Assembly: GCA_002502625.1 (NCBI GenBank)
Contig: DAPV01000022.1
Coordinates: 1 to 60,858 of the forward strand
DNA: 60,858 nucleotides
DNA from: Euryarchaeota archaeon UBA125
GTDB taxonomy: Archaea; Thermoplasmatota; Poseidoniia; Poseidoniales; Thalassarchaeaceae
Reading direction: 5' to 3'
Position 1 is the first letter of the stretch, and every line of letters starts with the position of its first letter. The notes under the pieces were generated by a model. That model did not search any database and had not been told where the DNA came from. It worked only from the letters and a program-made list of their open reading frames with translations. Both the position numbers and the translations under genes were made by a program. Below, piece after piece: positions 43,301-50,772 of this stretch.

Positions 43301-46300
43301 CCTTCTTTGGAGCATTAGGAATGCTTGCAGTGGCAGGAAGATGTCCCGAAATTCATTCACTTTCTTCTGAAATTCATACTGCTGAATTTAGTGCTGGGCC
43401 AATCGAAACATCTCTACAAAATAATGTAGTAAGACATTCTTTAGAGGAAGAATCTCTACGAATCCGAGCACGTCCTCTTCCAAATGGTTCTGTTTCTACA
43501 TCAATTAAAAATTCAGAGTCGAATGTTAGTGTTTCTTCTTCTAATGTAATGGAAACAGAGTTTCAAGCAAGTCGTCGAATTTCTACATCGATTGCTGAAA
43601 TTTTTTCAGAACACGTTGGGTTCCCTTCCTCTGTTTTAATTGGAGCAGTTTCACTTAGTGAAATTGGTTTAAGTTCCGAAGCACGTTCTTCAATTGTAAA
43701 TGAAATTCAATCAAAATTTCAAGTTAGAACCTCTGATCATTCCTCTTTTACTACAATACAGGACTTTACTGATTGGATTGAAGTAATTCCTCAGATGAAA
43801 AGTTCAACTCTAGATTCTACTGTTTTAGAAAAAATATCTTCTGATCCCCCTGTAGTTTCAGGTGTTTCATTGGGCCTTCCAGGTCTTTCTGAAGTCTTTG
43901 ATTCTGAAGGATGGGATGCAATATTGAGTGGTAAAAATCTCATTTCTGAATTACCTGATGATATGAAAGAGAAATTACTCTCTAAACGAATAGTTCGGTT
44001 GGTAAAGGAAGAGGATGGAACTGCAAATCTTGTTCCTGCTGATTCAGTTGAAACAATTCCACAACTTGCTGGAAGAGGGGGTCATTTCGATCTTTCAGAA
44101 CAATATGGAATAGATCCACATTTAGTCGATGCTTTTGATATTGCAACCTCTCTTTCTTTTGCAGCTGGTTTAGAGGCACTTTCCGATGCGGGATTGCCTT
44201 TGATTCCAGTTGAACAGAAAAACAGTGCGGGCAAGAGAATGATTCGTCGTTGGTCTCTTCCAGATGAAGAAAAAGATCGAACTGGAGTTATTTTTGCATC
44301 AGTATTTCCCGGATTACAGAAAGCGATAGATCATGCTTTGAATAATGGACAAGTAAACAATGGTCATTTTGATCGTAAATATTTACTTCAAGTTCTTTCG
44401 ATGGGGCATAGTCAATTTGCGAATTGGATAGGTGCAAGAGGACCGAATTTAGCAATTAACAATGCTTGCGCATCTACTCCTGCAGCATTTGCCATAGCGG
44501 AAGATTGGATGGCAACGAATCGTTGTGACCGGGTGATTATTGTCAGTGGAGACGATTCTACAGGTGATACTCTGATGCCTTGGATTGGAGCTGGATTTGC
44601 AGCAGCAGGAGCACATGCAATGGGTAATGATGTGGAAAAAGTTGCATTGCCTTTCGATGCTCGACGTCATGGTATGCTATTGGGTATGGGTGGAGCAGCA
44701 TTTGTTTTAGAACGAAATAAAGATTCTAGAGAAAGAGGTGTAACTCCGTATGTAGAAGTATTGGGTGCTGAAATTGCGAATAGCGCCTTCCATCCTACAC
44801 GATTGGATACGGAACACGCAGCACAAGTCATGAACCGTTTTGTTTCAAGAATGGAAAATAAATGGAACTTGAAACGTGACTCTTTGGTAGATGATATGAC
44901 ATTTATGTCGCACGAACCTTATACTCCTCCAAGAGGAGGTTCAGCTTCAGCAGAAGTTTCTTCACTTCGAGCTGTTTTTGGTGATGGTGCTTCTAGAATT
45001 CTCATTACCAATGGGAAAGGATACACTGGCCATCCTATGGGAGTAGGTTTAGAGGATGCAATTGTAATCCGAGGACTTGCTGCAGGTCGCCTTCCTCCTA
45101 TTGCAAACTTTTCAGAGCCAGATCCTTCATTAGGAGAACTCAATCTTTGTACTGGCGGAGAACATAATCTAACCTATGCGCTTCGACATGGTGCGGGTTT
45201 TGGTAGTCAGATTGCTCTGACATTCCTTCGAAGGATTGCTTTATCAGATACTGCAAGATTTACTCCCGGAAAAATCGAATCTTGGGTCAAACGTCATACT
45301 GGTTCATCATCAATTCATCTCCGATTACTTGATAGAAAATTAGTGGCATATCTTGATCCTGATGAAGACCTAATTGGAGGCGTCGAAGGAGATGAAATAC
45401 ATCTTGAATCTAATATTGAATATGAAGAAAAGCCTGTTAAGATAACTGAAACATTTGTAACTCAAATTGATGATACTTCAGTTTCAGAAGTTCAGCCTGA
45501 AAAGTCTGATTCTGAACCAATTTCTACCTCTGAAAACATAGTTGATTCAGATATTGAAGCAAGTGTTTTGGATGTAGTGGCAGAAGCAACAGGTTACCCA
45601 TCTGAATTCCTAGAATTAGATGCTGATATGGAAGGTGAATTGGGCATCGATTCGATTAAACAAGCGGAAATTATGGCAGAACTCAGAGGGAGATATGGTC
45701 TTCCAGTTGATGATTCATTCCAATTAAGGGAGTATCCAACATTAGGTCATGTAATCGGATATATTTCGTCATTTGGTGATGCATCTACTCATGTTGTCCA
45801 ATCAAAATTGGCTGAACTAGAGTCTGAACCACCACCTCTTGATAATCCAGTAGTTGAGTCAACAAACGATGAAGAGAAGATTTCTCAAATTTCTGAATCA
45901 GTAGTTGAGGGCGTAGTTTCGGTAGTCGTCGAACATACAGGATATCCTGCTGAATTCCTTGAAATGGATGCAGATATGGAAGGTGAATTAGGTATCGATT
46001 CAATCAAACAGGCCGAAATAATGGCAGATCTTAGAGAACAATTTGGTATTCCAGTAGACGAAGAATTCCAATTAAGAGATTATCCAACATTAGGGCATGT
46101 GATTTCGTATATAGCCTCCTTTTCTCAATCGGATGAACAGTTAGAAACAGTTGTTGAACCAATATCGATAGAACACGAATTGGAGCCAGAGCCTTCCATA
46201 GTGTCCTCAATTTCGCAACGTGGAATTGAAACTAAACAATTTGACATTCAATCTAAACGATATCAGATTGAAGTTGAGCAATGTGAATGGTCCACATCCG

Positions 46301-48873
46301 AACCTCTAGATATTCAAGGCAGAAGTATCATTGTTACTGACGATGCCTGGGGAATTGCAGGTACGTTATGTGATGCTTTAGAAAATAAGGGCATAGAAGC
46401 TGTACGTGTATTCTTAGATCCTAGTGTGACGAATGGCCCTATCAGAGAAAGAGATGGTGAAGTAGACGTTATTCGAGTTGCACCTGCTGATGAAGAACAG
46501 ATATCTGAATTAGGAGAAATTGTTCGTTCTATCGCCCCACCTGCCGGAATTATTCATCTCGCACCTGTCCGATTAGCAGGTGTTCCTTGGGAAGATCCTA
46601 CAACAAGATCTCATCTCGATTATTCAGTAACTGCATTATTCGGAATCCTCAAATGTTTGGATAGTGATTTGAAGGATGCAGATTCTGGATTAATAGCCTC
46701 AGTTTCTGCATTGGATGGAAGGCACGGTGTTGAAGGAGCTCGATTTAATTCGATTTCAGCAGGAGCACATGGAGGAGTGAAAAGTTATGGCCGAGAACGC
46801 CCTAATTTGAGAAGCAGAGCTATCGATTTAGATCCTAGCCTATTAACTGAACCAGAAACATTAGCAGAAATGTTGCTAACAGAAATTTTCGAGCAAGAAA
46901 CACCTAGAGAGTTGGCTGTGGATAAAGATGGGTCGCGATATCGTTTGAGTCTATTTGAAGAAGAATTAGAAGATTCAATATTATCGCTCTCTTCTGATGA
47001 TGTATGGGTTGTATCTGGTGGGGGCGCAGGAGTAACCGCAGCATGTATTATTGAGACTGCAAGGGTGTCAGAAGATGCTGGAGCCAGATTTATTCTTCTA
47101 GGACGTTCGAAATTAAATGCAGATCAAGCATCGTTGGTGAATTCTTCAGATGAAGTTCTTGAACAAGAAAAGAATGCTCTACGTGAAAGGATGATTGAAG
47201 AAAAAGGTGAGAAAGTTTCTCTCAAGGAATGGAATCATCAGTGGAGTAAATGGCTTCGTGGTTTAGAGATTCATAAAACTCTTGAGTCAATCCGTTTAAC
47301 TGGAAACGAAGCGATATATCTTAGCGTAGATGTTACAGATTCAGAAACAACAAGAGAAATACTTCGAGGAGTTAGTGAAAATCTAGGTCCTGTTACTGGA
47401 ATAGTACATGGAGCCGGAATTGAAGATTCAACACCGTTTGAAAGAAAAGAATCCTCTACTATGGAACGAGTCCTTTCTGTAAAGGTAGATGGATGGAGAA
47501 ATATTGTTACCGCATTAGAATCTGATCTACCGAATATGAGATTCCTTTGTTCATTTACAAGTATTGCAGGACGACAGGGTAATGCAATGCAGTTTGGTTA
47601 CTGTGCCGCTAATCAGATTTTGGATGTTGAGATGGCCAGGATTGCAGCACACGAGGAAGCCCCTCGTGCAGTTGCGATTGCTTGGGCGCCTTGGGGTGAC
47701 ATCGGAATGGCAACACGAGGGTCTCTTGAGACAATCTTTGAGCGTGCAGGAATCGATATGATCCCATCTGATCAGGGGGCTTCGAGATTTGTTGATGAGG
47801 CTCTTAGAGGAGGGAATAGAATGGTAATGATTTCTGGTTCTTTAGGAGAACTAGATGACGAAGAATCAACGCGTCTTCCTTCACAACCATTACCTGAAGA
47901 AATTTCTGAGCTTATTTCTGAACCGTTGTCCTTCCCATTTGTTAATCGTGTAGAATCAATAGAGCCATTTTCTAACGTAATGATTTCTTCTGTTTTAGAT
48001 GTTAATTCTCATCCATATTTGATTGATCATGCAATTGATGGTGTTGCATATATGCCTGGCGTTATGGCAATGGAGGCATTTGCTGAAGCAGCACGAACTA
48101 TGTGGCCAATGTGTGTAGTAGATGGTTTTGAGGATGTGGAATTTGGTCTTCCAGTAAAGGTCACTAAAGACTCGAAATCGATTAGGATTACAGCATCATT
48201 TGAAAGACAAGATGACAATCATATCTGGATACAATGTAGTTTAGAGACAGATTTGATGAATTCTAAAGGAGAGGTGTTTGGAGATCCTAAATCTCATCAC
48301 AAGGGTGCAGTTAGGATGTTGAAGACAGGTGGTCTAGCTGAAAGAGTTGAAGCCATTGATTTGGGAGAAGTCAATTCTGGTTCAGCAATTCATGGCCCTA
48401 AATTTGTTTATGATAGAATGTTCCATGGTCCAAGATTCCAAGTTCATGGTGGAATAATTGGAGGGATTTATGTTAATGGCGACAGAGGTTTAGATTCACA
48501 TGCACTTTCACGTGATGAATTACCTAAGACTGATTTGTTTGCAGAAGAAGTAGGCGGTAAACAGATGAGGCTAGAATCACTTCCTATGTTGGTTGAGGCC
48601 TGTTTCCAGAATGCTGGACTAGTATCAATGGAAATAGACGGATTAGAATCATTACCAGTTGGAATTCAACATGTAGATATTGATGTTGAATCATTCAAGA
48701 CTCCATTACGAATTAGATCCGTCCGTCGTTCAATTTCTGAAGATGGCGTAACAACTCATGATGCGATTATTGTGAATGAAAATGATGCTGTTGTGATTCA
48801 ACTCAAAGGTCTTCAATTGAAAGGAATGGCGCCATTAACTGATAATCAGCGATTTACGTTTACTGATATTTGA
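40333..48873 (+). CDS. Type I PKS/PUFA-synthase-like megasynthase KS-AT-(ACP-like)-KS-ACP-ACP-KR-DH
   Basis: A 2846-aa iterative-type acyl synthase. KS1, residues about 10-460, with Cys219, His353 and His392, is PfaA-like. A linker follows with an EF-hand-type loop (D527-E538). AT, about 670-990, has Ser769 in GHSLGEY and His874. A weak ACP-like segment (about 1078-1150) keeps Ser1115 in GLSSEA but lacks the usual DS. KS2, about 1174-1620, is divergent, with Cys1379, His1527 and His1567. Two tandem ACPs carry attachment Ser1774 and Ser1890 (LGIDSIKQAE). KR, including its structural half, is about 1990-2480, with NADP loop SGGGAG near 2228-2233, Ser2410, Tyr2423 and Asn2427. DH, about 2555-2800, has His2566 in HxxxGxxxxP, with Glu2755 where Asp is usual. 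No ER, thioesterase or termination domain is present. GAGGTGAAG precedes the ATG; it is operonic with fabI and the PPTase. The product is unknown. Confidence 0.93.
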   Translation: MQLDESPQDPFEPVAIVGLGAILPDSDDAETFWQNVINANVSIENVPEDRWIVSDHWQEGGPKNIPEGKTYSRIGAFVKDFEFDWKRWRVPPGTLSQIDLSQQWAVAVSAAALENAGYLGDEAEREIPNSRTGVVFANALGGENRNLSNHRVWADSFARKAVEAGMPEDSVDVFKESITEGLPRVDEDTMPGELANVVAGRVANLLDLQGPNYATDAACASTFAAVMDACHLLQSRQVDLMIAGASDRTMDPATFAKFSAIGALSPSHSTPFDASANGFVMGEGATAFVLKRLDDALGDDDTIYAVIRGIGASSDGRGKGITAPSTRGQIQALCRAYQQAGYGPNSVELIEAHGTSTVVGDATELTSLAEIFGEKTQVGSVAVGSIKSQIGHLKAAAGGAGLLKAVFALHHRTIPPSAGFSEPNQSLDWQKIPFFVPVEPLDWPKPKSHPRRASVSAFGFGGTNFHCALEQFDSDFHSSLVSEWKLRRDAYLMRPKAGFSDNVLNSVLKKYGIEDKEAFLNHAANFDSDDNEYLNRKELTAAADAYSKNDSGMDWGELKSIEGGLLLLNAKDSSSLIESIASLSSEFFDGSSNFDSDPNGKRLSSILPNISKNFEAKGIRLGIVANSWEILEKRMKMASSSLEDPSKWEFLAKQFIFISDSPPNQDQLLAHMYPGQGSQYVGMTYDLSKRFRIISETWKEADIVMNKIIGEPLSEFVLRSNLTENENAEAEEKLKQTEYTQPAMLTADLAIERLLNQHGIHPDMVAGHSLGEYAALMVSGILRFEDALKAAAARGTEMGSVDVPDKGIMASITAPYDVIESVLDSVDGYVIAANKNSPNMTVIAGETEPMREAMKKFEEGGATVIQLQTSHAFHSRIVAPANEPLRRFLEGLEISLPSIPVTANVDGSFYPDSVSEDEEVKDVILEKLAPQMSSAVEWTSQVESMRDAGAKIYLEVGPKRALALFTGQILDEHECIVNITNHPKAGGITSFFGALGMLAVAGRCPEIHSLSSEIHTAEFSAGPIETSLQNNVVRHSLEEESLRIRARPLPNGSVSTSIKNSESNVSVSSSNVMETEFQASRRISTSIAEIFSEHVGFPSSVLIGAVSLSEIGLSSEARSSIVNEIQSKFQVRTSDHSSFTTIQDFTDWIEVIPQMKSSTLDSTVLEKISSDPPVVSGVSLGLPGLSEVFDSEGWDAILSGKNLISELPDDMKEKLLSKRIVRLVKEEDGTANLVPADSVETIPQLAGRGGHFDLSEQYGIDPHLVDAFDIATSLSFAAGLEALSDAGLPLIPVEQKNSAGKRMIRRWSLPDEEKDRTGVIFASVFPGLQKAIDHALNNGQVNNGHFDRKYLLQVLSMGHSQFANWIGARGPNLAINNACASTPAAFAIAEDWMATNRCDRVIIVSGDDSTGDTLMPWIGAGFAAAGAHAMGNDVEKVALPFDARRHGMLLGMGGAAFVLERNKDSRERGVTPYVEVLGAEIANSAFHPTRLDTEHAAQVMNRFVSRMENKWNLKRDSLVDDMTFMSHEPYTPPRGGSASAEVSSLRAVFGDGASRILITNGKGYTGHPMGVGLEDAIVIRGLAAGRLPPIANFSEPDPSLGELNLCTGGEHNLTYALRHGAGFGSQIALTFLRRIALSDTARFTPGKIESWVKRHTGSSSIHLRLLDRKLVAYLDPDEDLIGGVEGDEIHLESNIEYEEKPVKITETFVTQIDDTSVSEVQPEKSDSEPISTSENIVDSDIEASVLDVVAEATGYPSEFLELDADMEGELGIDSIKQAEIMAELRGRYGLPVDDSFQLREYPTLGHVIGYISSFGDASTHVVQSKLAELESEPPPLDNPVVESTNDEEKISQISESVVEGVVSVVVEHTGYPAEFLEMDADMEGELGIDSIKQAEIMADLREQFGIPVDEEFQLRDYPTLGHVISYIASFSQSDEQLETVVEPISIEHELEPEPSIVSSISQRGIETKQFDIQSKRYQIEVEQCEWSTSEPLDIQGRSIIVTDDAWGIAGTLCDALENKGIEAVRVFLDPSVTNGPIRERDGEVDVIRVAPADEEQISELGEIVRSIAPPAGIIHLAPVRLAGVPWEDPTTRSHLDYSVTALFGILKCLDSDLKDADSGLIASVSALDGRHGVEGARFNSISAGAHGGVKSYGRERPNLRSRAIDLDPSLLTEPETLAEMLLTEIFEQETPRELAVDKDGSRYRLSLFEEELEDSILSLSSDDVWVVSGGGAGVTAACIIETARVSEDAGARFILLGRSKLNADQASLVNSSDEVLEQEKNALRERMIEEKGEKVSLKEWNHQWSKWLRGLEIHKTLESIRLTGNEAIYLSVDVTDSETTREILRGVSENLGPVTGIVHGAGIEDSTPFERKESSTMERVLSVKVDGWRNIVTALESDLPNMRFLCSFTSIAGRQGNAMQFGYCAANQILDVEMARIAAHEEAPRAVAIAWAPWGDIGMATRGSLETIFERAGIDMIPSDQGASRFVDEALRGGNRMVMISGSLGELDDEESTRLPSQPLPEEISELISEPLSFPFVNRVESIEPFSNVMISSVLDVNSHPYLIDHAIDGVAYMPGVMAMEAFAEAARTMWPMCVVDGFEDVEFGLPVKVTKDSKSIRITASFERQDDNHIWIQCSLETDLMNSKGEVFGDPKSHHKGAVRMLKTGGLAERVEAIDLGEVNSGSAIHGPKFVYDRMFHGPRFQVHGGIIGGIYVNGDRGLDSHALSRDELPKTDLFAEEVGGKQMRLESLPMLVEACFQNAGLVSMEIDGLESLPVGIQHVDIDVESFKTPLRIRSVRRSISEDGVTTHDAIIVNENDAVVIQLKGLQLKGMAPLTDNQRFTFTDI
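45556..46114 (+). repeat. Tandem duplication encoding two acyl-carrier domains
   Basis: Two adjacent, highly similar ACP-coding units. The attachment-serine codons are 348 bases apart (45652 and 46000) in the shared context DMEGELGIDSIKQAEIMA, and matching flanks (G-YP-EFLE and EYPTLGHVI or DYPTLGHVI) occur in both. This is an in-frame duplication inside the megasynthase gene. PUFA synthases characteristically have tandem ACPs that raise output. Confidence 0.85.
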
Positions 48874-48882
48874 GGGATCATT

Positions 48883-49530
48883 ATGGCAGTAAATGCTTGG
48901 ACTCCTTTGCATGATCCCATTTTTCTAGATATTGAAGCAGGGATGTTTTGTTCATTGTTAGAGATTCCAAGAATTCCCAGAGAAGTTTCATTCGAAGAAA
49001 TTTCGTTCACTAGCTCAAATTTTGAATCTATGACTCCTAGTAGAAGAGAACAACACGCTGCTGGACGATATTGTTTGAATTCTCTTATCAACAAGGCTGA
49101 AATTCAGTATGGAATAATTTCTGAAAATTTTCCTTTGACGATTCAAACAAAAACGGGAATTAAACCTCTGAGTATTTCACATTGTGATTCCATCGCAGTT
49201 GCAGTATTAGGGGTAAATAGTGAGTCGATTGGAGTTGATATTGAATCTAAAGATAGAAGTATTTCAACTGCAATTCTTGATCAATTCTGCTCGCCTAAAG
49301 AAATTAAACATTTAATGAATGCAAGTCATACTGAGAGACTAGAAATATGGATGGTAAAAGAGGCTGTTTCCAAGGCAACAGGTGATGGGATGTCAATTGC
49401 TAAAGAAGTAGCAATTGTAGGTGATAATGCGTATTATCAGTCTTCAGTTTTTAGTATAATTAGACATGAGTATAAAGGGTATAACATAGTAGTCGCTATC
49501 GATTATTCTGATTCATCAATGGATAGTTGA
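48883..49530 (+). CDS. 4'-Phosphopantetheinyl transferase (Sfp type)
   Basis: A 215-aa Sfp-like PPTase that transfers phosphopantetheine from CoA to the serine of acyl-carrier domains. The catalytic motifs are visible: SISHCDSIAVAVLG, then GVDIE (D119, E121) for metal binding, and W156-M-V-K159-E160-A-V-S-K164. It lies nine bases after the megasynthase with GAGG upstream of the ATG, so it almost certainly activates that protein's ACPs. No other ACP substrate is seen nearby. The N-terminal 70 residues are less conserved. Confidence 0.93.
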   Translation: MAVNAWTPLHDPIFLDIEAGMFCSLLEIPRIPREVSFEEISFTSSNFESMTPSRREQHAAGRYCLNSLINKAEIQYGIISENFPLTIQTKTGIKPLSISHCDSIAVAVLGVNSESIGVDIESKDRSISTAILDQFCSPKEIKHLMNASHTERLEIWMVKEAVSKATGDGMSIAKEVAIVGDNAYYQSSVFSIIRHEYKGYNIVVAIDYSDSSMDS

Positions 49531-49718
49531 ACCTGTTCTCTTGAAGGAATTAAAACTAGTAAGATACCGATGATGAATAAGCAGCACATCCATGTAACGA
49601 AATCTCCGGGAACTTTGTCACTTGGTGTTGCCCCCTCCAATAAACTGAGATAGAGTCCTGAATTCGTTGGAAGAAAAAGGAAAAGCATCGCCAATCCTAG
49701 AATTTGTCGGGGCTTCAT
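49503..49718 (-). CDS. Small two-helix membrane protein
   Basis: A 71-aa protein with two hydrophobic segments (QILGLAMLFLFLP and FVTWMCCLFIIGILLVLIP) and a polar acidic tail. It overlaps the 3' end of the PPTase gene tail-to-tail by 28 bases. Composition is typical of a real small membrane protein, but there is no homology to support it, so confidence is moderate. Confidence 0.5.
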   Translation of the reverse strand: MKPRQILGLAMLFLFLPTNSGLYLSLLEGATPSDKVPGDFVTWMCCLFIIGILLVLIPSREQVQLSIDESE

Positions 49719-49762
49719 GCCACTTCGAGGAATCGGTTGTTCATCAAGCGTGTGATTGGTGG

Positions 49763-49834
49763 TGCGCCCGCCGGGATTTGAACCCGGGACAAGAGGTTGG
49801 AAACCTCTTGTGATAACCCCTTCACTACAGGCGC
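49763..49834 (-). tRNA. tRNA-Gly (anticodon TCC)
   Basis: A complete cloverleaf on the minus strand: acceptor GCGCCTG pairing with CGGGCGC (one G-U), D-arm GTG...CAC, anticodon stem AGAGG/CCTCT with loop TTTCCAA (anticodon TCC, reads GGA), and T-arm CCGGG-TTCGAAT-CCCGG. The discriminator is A, and CCA (49762-49760) follows directly in the DNA. No intron. Confidence 0.95.
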
Positions 49835-49931
49835 GTAACCATAGCGAATCGTTACAGGGTCTTATTCGATTCGGTTGTACTGATTATGGTTAAAGACGAA
49901 TCTTCTTGAGGCGATTCAATATCCTGAAGGT

Positions 49932-50723
49932 ATGAGACAGGTCAAAGCATCGAATATTCCAGTAATTCCAGAAGATTGTCTTTTGATTCCATTATTTCCT
50001 CTTGGTGCATTAATGCCAGGTGAACAAATGCCATTGAGAATTTTTGAACCAAGATATAAGCAGATGTTAGATGATTGTGTTTTAGGAAATGGAATGTTTG
50101 GGATTTTACCTGAAAATCCTGATAGTGGCCGGATTAGAGGTTGGCTCTCTCCCTCATCTTTCGGTTGTATTGCAGAAATATCAAATTTACACGAGATAGG
50201 TTCTAATCTTCATTTAATGGCTATAGGAATTACTCGATTCGAACTCCTTGAAGTTCTAGAACCAGCTTTGGATGCAGAGGATTTTGGCGATGCTTTCCCT
50301 TCTGTTGATGAATTAATTGAAGATTTTATTGATGATATCCCAGATGGTAAATTGTATCTCCGTGGAGTTGTCAGGCCTATTCCTCCACCCTCAGGATCTA
50401 TTGAAGGAGAACGATGGAATCGATTATTGGTAGAATGGTCTCAACATATTGTTTCAGTTGCATCTACATTTGGAGGAATAGAACTTGAACAACTAGATAT
50501 TCTCGAACAATTATCCTCGACATTTGGTAACCCAACTCCTGATGCGTTATTCAGTGCAGCGTCGTCTGTGGTTCAAGATTTAGATTTACAGATGACTGTT
50601 TTGAGTACAGATAAATTAGATGAGATTGCAGACGTAATAGAGACTTCCATTCGAAATGCTCAAGCCAGATTACGATTTATTGGTCAAATGATTGAAGATA
50701 CTTCAATTTTTGAGGAAGAATAG
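49932..50723 (+). CDS. Lon N-terminal (LON substrate-binding) domain protein
   Basis: A 263-aa stand-alone LON-N/PUA-like protein: IPLFPLGALMPGEQMPLRIFEPRY is the family opening, followed by GMFGI and GCIAEI. No AAA+ or protease part is present. In Lon this domain binds substrates; stand-alone versions are found in bacteria and archaea and may be adaptors or cereblon-like binders, role unproven. The C-terminal 100 residues are helical (IADVIETSIRNAQARLRFIGQ). The 97-base gap before it should hold promoters for both the tRNA (opposite strand) and this gene. Confidence 0.85.
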   Translation: MRQVKASNIPVIPEDCLLIPLFPLGALMPGEQMPLRIFEPRYKQMLDDCVLGNGMFGILPENPDSGRIRGWLSPSSFGCIAEISNLHEIGSNLHLMAIGITRFELLEVLEPALDAEDFGDAFPSVDELIEDFIDDIPDGKLYLRGVVRPIPPPSGSIEGERWNRLLVEWSQHIVSVASTFGGIELEQLDILEQLSSTFGNPTPDALFSAASSVVQDLDLQMTVLSTDKLDEIADVIETSIRNAQARLRFIGQMIEDTSIFEEE

Positions 50724-50772
50724 AGGACACGGGTTCAAATGCCTTCGATTACCGCCCTAAACTGGTGATAGT

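Noticed and set aside
39532..49530. Calling the cassette a PUFA synthase
   Set aside because: PfaB, PfaC and PfaD-like genes are absent, and the enoyl reductase is FabI. Only the KS looks PfaA-like, so the product class is left open.
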